64,000 nt of DNA from Ascaphus truei (lineage: Eukaryota; Chordata; Amphibia; Anura; Ascaphidae): assembly GCA_036426205.1 (NCBI GenBank), contig CM071568.1:39955221-40019220 (forward strand), in the 5' to 3' direction. Made by a program: the position numbers and the translations under genes. Position 1 is the stretch's first letter, and every line of letters begins with the position of its first letter. Below, one piece after another: positions 1-10,874 of the stretch. A model generated the notes under the pieces. It was not told the origin of the DNA. It searched no databases and was given only the letters and a program-made list of their open reading frames with translations.

Positions 1-132
1 ACCCCAGGCTCTCACTAGCGGAGGCTCAGCCTCCTGTGAGCCTGACAGGTATACGTACCACACCTGGTAACATTATATGTTCTACGCACCCACAATATAT
101 ATGCGATTGGGTGGGGTGGAATACCCATTACA
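1..132 (+). repeat. 3' end of the left (5') LTR of the Gypsy element
   Basis: This stretch matches the last ~128 bases of the right LTR with a handful of differences (for example CCATTACA here, CCGTTACA there). It ends in the CA dinucleotide expected of an LTR and is followed directly by the primer-binding site. Confidence 0.92.
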
Positions 133-134
133 AT

Positions 135-152
135 TGGAGGCGCTGCTGAGAT
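135..152 (+). other. Primer-binding site (PBS) of the Gypsy element
   Basis: TGGAGGCGCTGCTGAGAT begins two bases after the LTR end and starts with the TGG that pairs with a tRNA CCA tail. The same 18 bases occur in reverse complement beside the LTRs at 13236 and 58921. I cannot assign the tRNA from memory. Confidence 0.8.
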
Positions 153-203
153 AAGTCCTGGGGTGCCCTACGCAGTAGTTAACGTATTATCCTACCAGTC
201 AGC

Positions 204-1760
204 ATGTCTGCGTTCATGCCCAAACAAGTGGCCGACTGGGCCGAAAAACTGGGAGAGCTCCTGCGACACGTAGTCGCCGTAGACGGGGTACCTGCCGATG
301 TATCCATGTTTACTGTCTGCAGCGCAGTAAGGACATTACCTGGTCTGGCGGGCGCCCGCCTCATCAGCAAGCACTACAACATTGACCGGCAAGAGAACAC
401 CCTATTGCTGGCCACTGAACAAGCTATACCCCCTGATAGAGGCCCACGAGTAGTGTATCTACCAGAGACTTTACCGCAAGGGTGCCCTCTAATTTACCCT
501 GGAACCGTTTCCAGTCACGTAACTTCCCTTACCAGACATGAGGGTTGGGACGACAGAGATATGGCCGCCAGTACACCCATCAGATCAGACATATCCCTAC
601 CCCGAGTGACCTTCTCTTCTGATGCTAGGCAAGGAGCCACCAGCTGGGCCGGTAGTCCGCCAACATCACTGGTCCCTAACCGGTTAGTGAGCAGCTTCAC
701 CCCAACCCCTAACAGTCAGGGAGCGGGGATCGCAAGTTCCTCAGACAGTGGCGGCTCCCTGCTAGGAGTGACATTCCCGCAGCTTGTGGAAGCGATAACT
801 ACGTCCGCCCAAGCCCAAAATTACAGGAAATTGAAGGCGTTTTCAGGAATGGTTCCTGTCCCCGCAGGCGAAGAAAGCATCGATTCTTGGAAGGAACACA
901 CCCTCAAGGTGATCCATGAATGGCCCTGCTCTGAAACGGTCAGACGTCAGAGAATCCTGGAAAGCCTCTGACCCCCAGCAGCCACCATGGTCAGTGCACA
1001 GCGCGACCAAGACCCTGATCTCTCTGCTCATCAGATGGTAGACTTGTTGGTCCAGATCTATGGCAAAGATGAAGAGGAGAGTGAGCTGTGGTTCAAATAT
1101 TACGGTCTCCGACAGAAGGTGAAGGAAGACCTGTCAGACTTCCTTCAACGAATCCAGCTGGTCCTGTGGAAATTGCGAACTTGCGGCCTCATCATAGCCT
1201 CAGAGATGGACGAATACCGGCGCAAGCAGTTCCTCCGTGGGGCCATTCCCACGCATCACATCGTGATCATGATCAGGTGCTCACTAATGGAGGGGCCTCC
1301 CCCTACCTTCATGGACATTTTGGGGATCGTCAAAGGGCATGAAGCCTATACCAAGCTGCATACAGGCACCAAGGTCAGAGATCCCCCGGCGAGTGATATC
1401 CCGGGAGCCTCCGCTCGCCGGATCAAGAAACCTGTCAAAGAGGAAGAGGAGTCACCCAAGTCGCCCTCAGCGAAAGGCCGGATTTCGGGGAGATCCTCTC
1501 CCACTTACCCAAGACGACGGGATCCTACAGATATCGTCTGCTATGGCTGTGGACAGAAAGGCCATTTCTCCAGAGAGTGCCCTGATGGAGTTACCCCAGA
1601 AAAGAAACCGCCCAGTAAAGGAAGCCCGGCTAGGTCCATGATCTGTCGGATGCAGACCACAGAAGCCAAGACATCCGAGGCCACCCCGGCACCACCCGAA
1701 GCTCCTACTGACCTAAGCCCAGATGATGGAATTCCGTCCGGAGATGGGTACTGTCAGGTA
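204..1760 (+). pseudogene. Gag of Gypsy element (PNMA-like), broken by one stop
   Basis: The ATG at 204 opens a frame that continues past a TGA at 969-971 into the ORF starting at 987; both are in the same frame. The middle contains FSGMVPVPAGEE, then EWPCSETVRRQRILESL, then a helical segment with KEDLSDFLQRIQ and RRKQFLRGA. This pattern matches the capsid-like region of vertebrate PNMA (paraneoplastic Ma antigen) proteins, a family known to derive from Ty3/Gypsy Gag. A retroviral-type zinc knuckle follows (CYGCGQKGHFSREC, C-x2-C-x4-H-x4-C, about nt 1540-1580) for RNA packaging. The N-terminus ends in a GCPLIYPG-type motif that is shared with the Gag-like ORF at 12315-13154. The break is the single TGA. 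Confidence 0.88.
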
Positions 1761-2200
1761 GGCCCCTCTGCAATCGTGTCTGTGGTAGTAGAAGGAATCT
1801 ATGCTTCTGCATTACTGGACACCGGGTCCCAAGTGACCATAATCTACTGACCATTCTACGATCAACACCTTAAGCACTGTCCCCTGCGGTCAGCGGAACA
1901 TATGAAGGTGAGGGGGTTGAGCAATGAAGATTACCCCATCGATGGGGTTGTGAGAATTCAACTGGAGATACTTCAATTGAATACCGGCAAGAAACATCCC
2001 ATGCATGTGGAGGCAATGGTATGCCCGAAGCCTCAAGGACAGTGTCAGTACCCGGTCATCTTGGGAACGAATACGGATATAGTGCGAGCCGTAATCAGAG
2101 CCTACTTGAAAGAGACCAATGAATTGCCAATGGCCAATCCACTCCTGGACCCTGTACTGAGAGAGGAGTGCAACAGAGTATATGTCTTAGAGCGTCATGG
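1761..2200 (+). pseudogene. Aspartic protease domain of the Gypsy Pol, with a stop
   Basis: The retropepsin active site LLDTGSQVT lies at about nt 1812-1840 and is preceded by a hydrophobic beta strand (AIVSVVV). A TGA at 1848-1850 interrupts the frame a few codons after the active site, and the frame reopens and continues on the other side. The domain would process Gag-Pol. It lies in the same frame as Gag, so the original element probably made one fused polyprotein or used read-through; the present stop could be either a decay stop or a read-through site. Decay is more likely, since other stops occur in the same frame. Confidence 0.8.
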
Positions 2201-2559
2201 GGACCTCTACAATCGTCAACGCGGACTGACGACCATTTCACCAGGGGGAGTGCAACGCCTGGCCGTCTGGTGCTGTTATCCGGATCGAGATGAGACCGAT
2301 CATCTGTTCTCTCTGGAGAGTGACCCTGTGGAAGAGATCCAGAGAGGGTATAGGGTAATACCTGAAGTGAGAAAGTGGACGACCCGAATTCCTCTACGAA
2401 CCTACGTGTATGTTCAAAATATCTCTCCATTTCCAATGGACATTGATGTAGGACAAAGTCTGTGCAGCATATATCCCGTCAGCCCGGTAGAAACAGTGCC
2501 CCAGGTGAACGCCGCTGCAGTGGGTGAGCAGTTAGTCGATCTGGACTTCAACTTCGGGG

Positions 2560-4373
2560 ACTCGACGCTGCCAACTGAGTGGAAGGATCGACTGACGGTC
2601 AAGCTGAATATAAGAAGGACGGTATTTTCCACCAGCGAGATGGATGTGGGCCGCAGTCGCAGTGCCCAACACACTATTAGGCTGAGTGACGCCACTCCGT
2701 TCCGTGAACGCTCTCGTTGCATCGCCCCCAGGGATGTGGACGATGTGAGGAACGTCCTGAAGGAAATGGAGACCGCTGGGATACTGACAGAGTCGCGGAG
2801 TCCTTATGCATTACCCATAGTGGTGGTAAGGAAGGAGAATGGATCTGTAAGATTGTACGTCGATTATCGAACTCTGAATAATCGTACGGTACCCGATCAA
2901 TACAACCTCCCTTGCATTGAAGAAATCCTGAATGCTCTAAACGGGAGCCAATGGTTTAGTGTGCTCGACTTGCGATCTGGGTACTACCAGGTACCTATGA
3001 GTGAAGAGGATCAGGAAAAGACGGCCTTCGTCTGCCCTCTGGGCTTCTAGCAATTTACGCGTATGCCCCAAGGTATATGTGGAGCTCCTGCTACCTTCCA
3101 GCGACTGATGGAGAAAACAATAGGGGACATGAACCCTCCGGTGTGTCTTGTCTACCTGGACGACATCATTGTCTTCGGGAAGACCCTGGAAGAGCACGAA
3201 GAGAGGCTGCTGAAGGTGATAGACCATCTTGGAAAGGAAGGATTGAAGTTATCCCTTGACAAGTGTCGGTTTTGTCACACCTCGGTGACCTACGTGGGAC
3301 ACATCGTGTCTGCTCAAGGGATTGCTACCGCCAAAGTAGAAGCGGTAGTGAACTGTCCGCGTCCCGAGAATGTCACGGAACTGCGATCTTTCCTCGGTTT
3401 CTGTGGGTATTACTGTCGCTTCGTGGAAGGGTACTCTAGTCGAGCTAAACCCCTGAACAATCTGCTGAAGATATACCCTGAAGATACCGGAAGGAAGGCC
3501 ACGTCGGCCCGTCAACCTTTTGGCGATAAGTGGACGCCCGAATGTGAACGGGCCTTCCTGAACTTGAAGACAAGCCTGACTGAAGCACCAGTGCTTGCGT
3601 ATGCTGACCCAGAACAACCATATGTCCTGCATGTGGATGCCAGTCTCAATGGACTGGGCGCTTTCCTGCATCAGAAGCACCCCGAGGGTCTTCGGCCTGT
3701 AGCCTACATCAGCCGCAGTCTGACACCCAGTGAACAGAAATACCCGGTACACAAGCTAGAGTTCCTGGCTCTTAAATGGGCGATCACAGAGAAACTTCAT
3801 TACTACCTCTATGGTGTTACGTTTGAGGTAAGGACAGATAACAATCCCCTCACATACATCAATACTTCCGCCAAGTTGGATGCAGCAGTGCACCGATGGT
3901 TGGCAACTCTATGTAACTACAGATTCTCTCTGAAGTACAAGCCGGGGCCTTTGAACATTGGAGCTGATGCTCTATCACGACGACCAGGATTAAGTGCTAC
4001 TCCCGATGATGATGAATGGGAAGAGATTCCTGGACCTGGGATGCGAGCAATGTGTAGCATAGCGGCCGTCATCAATAATCGGGTGGCCTTCTCCGAACTA
4101 CGAGCTGCAGATTCGTTAGGGTGCCAGTCGCAGGCGATCCCCGCCGCCTACTGCGATCCTGAGGGAATGAACATAATCCATGACAAAGTCATAAGATGGA
4201 AAGACTTAGTGGACTATCAAATAAGAGATCCAGTAATCAGCATCATTCGGCAAGCTGTTCAAAGAAAGTATCCCGCTCTATTGAAGAGTGCTCCCCGAGA
4301 CCTGGTCGCGTTACTAATGCGTGAGGTGGACAAATTCGAGATAGACAATTGTTTGCTCTATACAGTAGGGTAA
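2560..4373 (+). pseudogene. Reverse transcriptase and RNase H of the Gypsy element
   Basis: Seen in order: a LYVDYRTLN motif (about 2850), SVLDLRSGYYQV (about 2955), MPQGICGAPATF (3063), and the catalytic YLDDII box (about 3150), all typical of Ty3/Gypsy RT. RNase H follows with LHVDASLNGLGAF (about 3630), KLEFLALKWAI and RTDNNPLTYI. A TAG at 3048-3050 sits in the frame between the GYYQV and MPQG motifs, where families usually have an aromatic residue. The frame is otherwise open until the TAA at 4371-4373, which follows a frameshift. The enzyme would copy the element's RNA in cytoplasmic particles; this copy cannot make it intact. Confidence 0.93.
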
Positions 4374-5934
4374 TCCAATATCATAACCACCCTGATAGGC
4401 GACAACTGGTTCTACCCCAAAACTTGAGATATATGGTGTTGAAGTCTCTACATGATGAACACGGGCACCTCGGTTCTTCTGGCCCAAGATGCGGGAAGCG
4501 GTGGAACAACACTGCCGCCGTTGTTCCCGGTGCGTTCAACGCAAGACTTTGCCTATCAGAGCAGCTCCCATGGCCCATCTCAAGTGTTCTGGTCCAATGG
4601 ACCTGGTGTGGATGGACTTTCTGTGTATTGAACCTGATAGCCGAGGAATCTGTAACGTGCTGGTCATCACGGACCATTACACCCGATATGCGCAGGCCTT
4701 CCCCACAAAAGACCAGAAGGCCAAGTCGCAAATGTTCTGTGGGAGAAGTTCTTCATTCATTACGGTCTCCCAAACCGACTTCACTCCGACCAAGGGCGGG
4801 ATTTTGAGAGTACTCTGATCCGAGAATTACTTAAAATTCTGAACATCGCCAAATCCCGGACAACTCCGTACCACCCCGAAGGAGATGCTTTGCCTGAACG
4901 ATTCAACAGGACCCTGTTGAACATGCTTGGAACCCTGAAGGGTGCGCAGAAAACAGAATGGAGTCGTCATGTAGAAGCTTTGGTACACGCGTACAACTGT
5001 ACTCGCCATGAGTCCACTGGATTCTCCCCATACTTTCTCATGTTTGGGCGGGAGGCAAGACTCCCAGTAGATGTGCGTCTTCGAGTATCAACGGATGGGA
5101 TACCCAATGCTACCCATTTCAAGTATGTGCAAAGGCTAAAGGACAGTTTGCAGCAAGCTTACCAACAGGCTGAGAAGTCTACAGCTAAACTGAATGCTGG
5201 CAATAAGAGACGATATGACAATAAAGTCAAGTATCGAGAGTTACGTCCTGGGGACGCTGTGTTGCTTCGTAATCTGGGAGTCCCCGGAAAACATAAACTG
5301 GCGGACCGGTGGAGAGATGGCGTATATGAGGTAGAGTCACAGATGCCCGGCCTCCCGGTCTATCGCATCAAAGACACAGACGGCCGGGTAAAGGTTTGGC
5401 ATCGTAATCACCTTCTCCCCATTCCCCAAGTGGGAGACGAAGAAGAAGAAATACAGGCCACGCCGCTCAACGGTGAGTCCGAGCTATCAGAGGTGAGTCA
5501 AGAGACTGTAAATAACGAGACCCACTCTGAAACTCATGAAGACCCTATGGAGGGACCCTCTCAAAGGGACTATTCCACAGAAGGGACATCTCCTGGAGGA
5601 GCTACGGGTAAGGGGCCCCGTAGGCCAATGCCTACTAAGGTGGCACCAACAGGCCAGCCTTTGGATCCACAGAGCCCGTGCTTTGTGCCTAACAGAGACT
5701 GTTCAGAGACATTTCTCCCCTAAAGGGAAGAGGCTGAGCCTCAGGACTGTACCTATTACTCACCAGAGGGAGTTGCTGAAGAACTTCTCCGTAGGAGCCA
5801 AAGAGTTAGGTACCCTCCAAATCGGGTAACCTATGATCAAATTGGGGCACCCCATTATGAGGCTCAGCAGTGGTCTCGCAGCAGAATGCAGTCCGTCATT
5901 GTGATGTTCACTGAAATGTGCAATCTGATCTAGA
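4349..5934 (+). pseudogene. Integrase of the Gypsy element, frameshifted
   Basis: Three overlapping frames carry successive parts. First comes the HHCC zinc-binding segment (HDEHGHLG, then HCRRCSRC after a frameshift near 4480). Then comes the start of the DDE core with VWMDFL and VITDHYTRY, and after a shift near 4725 a HSDQGRDF segment and PERFNRTLLNMLG, which holds the glutamate. The C-terminal part has the GPY/F-like RWRDGVYEV and ends near a VRYPPN motif, as in many Gypsy Pol proteins. A further frame change near 5700 separates the last ~65 codons, which end at the stop around 5934. The frameshifts are single-base indels, so this is a decayed copy. Confidence 0.88.
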
Positions 5935-6059
5935 AATGATAAGTTAAGATCGCATTGATTGTTGCATTTTTATTATATAATGATGTTGTGCCTTTTCATT
6001 ATATAACTTTTGTACATAGTTTGGAAGTTATGTGTTCCAAGCGAGGACGTTGGATTTTT

Positions 6060-6073
6060 CACCAGGGGGAGGA
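6060..6073 (+). other. Polypurine tract of the Gypsy element
   Basis: CACCAGGGGGAGGA lies immediately before the TGTAGCC start of the right LTR. This is the expected plus-strand primer position. Very similar tracts in reverse complement flank the LTRs ending at 10805 and 55702. Confidence 0.85.
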
Positions 6074-7385
6074 TGTAGCCAGGTCCCCCCTTGTCATAGC
6101 TGACCCCCCTCTCCTTCCTTAGCGCACAGCCGCCGCGCGCGAGGGAGTGAAGGGGCAGGTGCGCGAGCAGCGCGTTACCTGGGAGTTGCGGCCGGTTGCC
6201 GGGGACGCGAGCGGGCCAGTTGCTAGGGATGCGAGCGGGCTGGTTGCCGGGGACGCGATTGGGCCGTTGCTAAGGCGGCCGCGGTCGCGTCACGAGGGTC
6301 CCGGTGGCTCAGGAAGCAGGGCGCCACCATGTGTAGTGCTGTTGAGCATGTGCAGGATGCCAGCTAGCGCGAGAGGTCCCAAACAGCTCACGCATGCGCA
6401 AGGCAGGACTGCCAGCCCCCAGGGTGCATAGGGGCAGAGCCACATGACTCCAGGGAGCCAATAGGGCTGAAGTATTGCCCTGCAGGCAAGAAAAGATACA
6501 TTTTCGCGGTTTGGAACTACGCAGTCAGTGAGGACCAGGACAAGCAAGGGGAAGGAGGTGAGTGCAGGGGTGAGTGACCCACTGCATTAGGCCAGCAGCC
6601 CCCTAGGTCCCAGTTAGGTCCTGAGACACTGTTTAGCTTGTGGTGCTATAGGGACAGGCCCTAGATAGGGACACTGCCCCATTAGCTATTTGGACAGTCA
6701 GGGACACAGCGCTGAAGCTGTGCAGCCCTGCGAGGTGGGTTCTGGGCGAGGAACGCCACCAAAGACCCTGAGACTAAGGTGATAATATCCACGCTGGAAT
6801 TCACCCAACGCGGTGTGGAGGACGACGTCGGATCGGGCGGAAACCCTGACGTAGTCTGCGGAACCCGGGATGGGAGCCCCGGGCAGGTATCAATCTTCAA
6901 GTGCACCAACAATCATACATTATACTCACATGGGTAGTCTGCGCAGTCACACATATCATCTCACCTAAAGAGTGCGGGACATATTGTGTGGGGTCATTGG
7001 ACACGGGGTGGGATCACCCGGTGTAGGGGGAAGTGTCCTGCGAGACGCAAGAGTCTGTGTCCCCTCTAGAGAGGGACACCCATTATTATGTTGATTTTAT
7101 ATGGTTCATGTGAGCACAAGTAAAAAGGTATTGGTTATCATACATATGGTGTACTGATTATTTGCATGTGGTTCCTATGTTAGGGTTATTCTACATACCC
7201 ATAGAATCCTACATAGGTGGAGGCGCTGATACAAAGAAACGTTCCAGAGGATTCACCCCAGGCTCTCACTAGCGGAGGCTCAGCCTCCTGTGAGCCTGAC
7301 AGGTATACGCACCACACCTGGTAACATTATATGTTCTACGCACCCACAATATATGCGATTGTGTGGGGTGGAATACCCGTTACAT
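6074..7385 (+). repeat. Right (3') LTR of the Gypsy element, 1312 bp
   Basis: It starts TGTAGCC after the polypurine tract and ends CCGTTACA. Its last ~128 bases equal the sequence at the window start. The first third is CpG- and GC-rich and holds a short tandem repeat (6191-6276). Parts of its 3' end (GGTGGAGGCGCTGA, and CACACCTGGTAACATTATA) match the N1 LTRs in reverse complement, showing common ancestry. Confidence 0.9.
6191..6276 (+). repeat. About 24-bp tandem repeat in the Gypsy LTR
   Basis: Three and a half units of a sequence like GTTGCCGGGGACGCGAGCGG are arranged head to tail, with differences at a few bases per unit. They lie in the CpG-rich part of the LTR. Confidence 0.75.
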
Positions 7386-8659
7386 TTGGTATAACACTTC
7401 TGTGGAATTCTACTTTTGATATCCAAATGCATTGATTTAATGCTCAAAACATAGTCCCCGTCACATACCCAACCTTTTGTGGGTGTGTCAACTCCCACTC
7501 ATCAATTTTTTGTGACATTTAGGGCTGGGAGAGAGAATGATTTTAAACTCAAATGAATTTGAGAGTATAAAATACCCTGTAACCCCTCGAACAATGCTAC
7601 CCTCACCGGTGCACTCGTATGACTTTAAATCACACCAGGACATCTGTCTTTACAGGGCTAAATGTAATCTTTGAGAAGGAAACAAATATCGAACATGTGC
7701 AACACAGACAACCTGTCATGGTGATATTGTGGCACCTGTGTAATTTTGACGGCCACAAATGTATACGTTCTATCCTTGTTAATTACATAAGATTTGAATG
7801 ATCATACATTTTTAAAGCTGGAAAGAAAAGGAGAGTTCTTGGTTACCTGTTCTTTTCTAACCAGGTCAGTCTCAGGAATGTACCTGATACCGTTGCAGAT
7901 AACTTGGAGATCATGTCAATATCTCTGGTACATCTGTACACTTTCACCAGTCACTACTTTCATAAATATATTTTTTTGTTGCCCCAATAATGCAAAGAAC
8001 AGGTTAACTCAGGTAACCTCACAGGAGACAGAAGAATTGGTATTTTTAAAATGTAAGTTATCCTCTTGGTTTGCCCTATATTTACCACAACTGAATCGGT
8101 AAAAGGCATTAAAGTGACCGATGTAATTAATAAAGTAGCATCTTAAGCTGATACAGTACCATGAGTACAGTATGGCTTTTTTCCTTCATTGATAGATTGG
8201 TATTAATATTATAGGCTAAGAGGTGTCAGTAGCAAAAGATCACATACATTTGAATGCAGCATGGCTGTGCAATCAATAATCCATCTCAGAACAGCCCAGA
8301 AAAGGAAAAATCGCACATAATATAGTGAACTCCCACTTAAATTAAAGGTTAAAAGCTTGACCTGTTTGCAGTGCCAAACCACTTTTATCTGACTCAGCTG
8401 TGTTTTTATGTAGAGGTAGCTATAGATCCAACTGTTACATCAGCTGCATGCATGGTTTATGCAGCCTGAATATTTATGCCTTTGGTCTGGTGCTTGAGCA
8501 GGACTAGTAGATATAAATTATTACAAAAATGTGTATTGTCATCAAAGTAAATATTTCACACCACTAAGGAAACTTAATAGAGTTGGATAGTTTACTTTGT
8601 TCTTGTTTTTTTAATTTCATGCAATTAAAACTTGTCGTTTTTATACCTTACTACAGTAT
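7386..8659. other. No gene seen
   Basis: AT-rich sequence with only short, unconvincing ORFs (the longest is about 100 codons). I recognise no repeat family or domain here. Confidence 0.6.
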
Positions 8660-9069
8660 GCCTGTAACGGTTGTACCCCCACCCAATCTCTTACAGGTCC
8701 CCACGACAGTAGGGAGGAGTCTCTAGAAGAGAACTCCTGTGTGCAGCTTCTCCCTGATTGACTCCAGTCTCAGGCAAAAAGGTTCCTTTAATCAAGGCAA
8801 TCTTTATTAACATCTTCATAGGCAGACTGCCCCTTGCGGCCAGTCTTTAGCCGCACATGTTCAAGGTTGCCCACCTGAAGGAAGTCCCTGGACACCACTC
8901 CTAGTCAGGGCCCTAGAAGCTGTCCTTGCTCTTCCCTGACTCTCTAATAGAGAAAGGGGAATAGTCTGCGACCTCTCCCCTAAGGGAGGGCCACAATCCT
9001 TGCCAGAGCCCTGGCACTGTGTTGGGTCAGACAGTCACACTGCAAGTCTGCTCTGCAGCACATCACACA
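8660..9069 (-). repeat. Solo LTR, left half, split by the N1 element
   Basis: It begins TGTAACGG and, read on the minus strand, contains an AATAAA signal in TTAATAAAGATTGC. The other half appears to be 15345-15507, which ends GCTACA and, on the minus strand, has a TATA-like CTATATAATA. Joined, they would form an LTR of about 570 bp with promoter and poly(A) signal in the right order. N1 lies between them with CACA on both sides. The last 210 bases (8860-9069) are repeated at 13282-13490. Confidence 0.6.
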
Positions 9070-10805
9070 TGTAACGGGTTTCCCCCCCCCCCCCCCCAAT
9101 CGCAGATATAGTGTGGGGTGAAAGGGAACATACAATGTTACCATAGGTGTGGTGCATTACCTGTTGGCTCACAGGAGGGCTGAGCTTCCGCCACGGGGAA
9201 CCTGGGGCAATATATACTAGGGGTAACCACTTACTCAATTCAGCGCCTCCACCTGCGATGGCTCCCACCAGAGAGGGAGTGGTTCCTCGCAGGACAATCA
9301 CAATAATCACATACACGGTGAGGTATAATAACTAATACTATTTACTTAGGAACATAAGATAACACATATCATGACAATACCAACATAACCGGTGTCCCTC
9401 TCTAGAGGAGACACTTACCACTGCGTCACGCAGGATGCTTTACCAACACCAGGTGGTCCCACCCAGTGTCCATAGAGTCCCACCCAATGTCCCGCACTCT
9501 TGCAGAGAGAAGCAATGGGTGACTGCGCAGTCACAATTACACTAAGGGCCCGTTGGTGCACTTATGACTGTATGATACCTGCCGAGCACTCCGGTGCTCG
9601 GATCAGCAACACTTCGCATAGGGTCAGACGTGAGATGAATCCATCTGATCTCAACCTTGAGTTATTCTCTGTGGCCCCGACTCCTTAACTGGAACCGCAG
9701 CGTCCGCTGAGTCCCTACCTAACACTATAACAACATGACACACACTGTACTATAGGCCGTCCCTATAGCACAGGGTGGCTTAAGGAAAACTCCTAGGGCC
9801 TGCGGGGTGCCTATCCTATGCAGGTAGGTCCCTGCACCCACCCTACTCGTAACACGGGCCCTGGGCCATGGCTCCCCGGATTGGTTACCGCTATGTTACC
9901 CCAGTTGCCTCATACTACGCACAACGCGGACCTGGGCTATGGCTCCCCGGACTGGTTACCGCTATGAACCCTCCCAGTTGCCTCACGCCACTTGCAACAC
10001 GGACCCTGGGCTATGGCTCCCAGTTGTCTCACGTCGCTTACCTCACCTAATTCCTGCAGCAACGCCCTGCAGACTAACACTCAGCCCACTTGTCCCTTTC
10101 TATTCCCCAGCTCTAGCTACAGCGAGTGACAGGGGTCCCAAACCTGAGACTGTCCCTGGCAACACTCACTAACCTAGTGGGGAATAAGGGCTAACTTGGA
10201 CCTTAGGGCCGCTGGCCTAGTGCAGGGAGTCCCTGACTCCTGCACCCTACCTCCTTCCCTGGGCTGCTCCTGACTCTGACTCCCCATGTAGCTGCAAGCC
10301 CACGAAATGTATCCTTTGCTTCTGCAGATCTTTGGCCCTCATTGGCCACACTGATGCACCTGGTGTGCTTGGCCCTAAGCCTCATGGGAGTTGTAGTCCC
10401 GTGGAGGCTGTACTTACATTGGGGCCGCGTGCGCACCTTCCCTGCGCCTGCACTAACCCCTAATGGCCGCCGTAACATTTCTCTCACTGTCCCTACTCTC
10501 GCGCGACTCTTTCCTGCCCTCGCGCGACCCTCTAAGAGCTGTCTCAACTCCCTACCTAGTCCTGCGCATGCGCGACTCTGTTGGCCCGCCGGGAGCTTAC
10601 TGCGCATGCGCGAACCGGCGTGACATGGTGGCGCCCTGCACGAGAGCCGCCGGAGATCACCTGCACTCCGGTGCGCTCCCTCCTCGGCCCCCACCCTTCG
10701 GAATGGCCGTCGGGTCTGCCGCTGGCCTCCGGCAGTACACGCCTTCGGTCCTGGCCACGGAGGCTCCAAGGGAGGATGCAGGGGGCAAAGGGTGACCTGG
10801 CTACA
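9070..10805 (-). repeat. Left LTR of N1 (3' LTR in its own orientation)
   Basis: On the minus strand it runs from TGTAGCCAGGTCACC to CCCGTTACA. It contains a G/C homopolymer run at about 9079-9097 and about two units of a ~73-bp minisatellite. It matches 13491-15344 closely along its length. Confidence 0.88.
9855..10035 (+). repeat. About 73-bp minisatellite in the left N1 LTR (about 2 units)
   Basis: Units contain GGGCTATGGCTCCCCGGACT followed by GGTTACCGCTATGAACCC. The right LTR (14285-14580) has about four units, so copy number differs between the two LTRs of one element. Confidence 0.8.
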
Positions 10806-10820
10806 CTCTCCCCCTGGTGA
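10806..10820 (-). other. Polypurine tract of N1
   Basis: On the minus strand the sequence reads TCACCAGGGGGAGAG directly before the TGTAGCC start of the LTR. It is nearly the same as the tract at 6060-6073. Confidence 0.82.
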
Positions 10821-10874
10821 AAAACCCAATGCCCTCGCTTGGGGAACCACATAACTTGGCATAAGTTTACACAA

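Larger units (their letters stand above)
1..7385 (+). mobile_element. Ty3/Gypsy LTR retrotransposon, near full length, inactive
   Basis: The first 132 bases recur almost exactly at about 7258-7385, which identifies them as the ends of two LTRs. Between them lie a primer-binding site, one long gag-pol reading frame, and a polypurine tract just before the right LTR. Domain order is Gag, zinc knuckle, protease, reverse transcriptase, RNase H, integrase, which is the Ty3/Gypsy order. There is no envelope-like ORF. The left LTR is cut by the window edge. Three in-frame stops (969, 1848, 3048) and frameshifts near 4370, 4480 and 4725 make this copy inactive. Two of the stops are TGA, consistent with CpG decay of CGA codons, but I cannot prove the ancestral codon. 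Confidence 0.93.

Noticed and set aside
10203..10874. A 223-codon minus-strand ORF and its plus-strand counterparts
   Set aside because: They lie inside the CpG-rich part of an LTR, recur only where the LTR recurs, and match no protein pattern.
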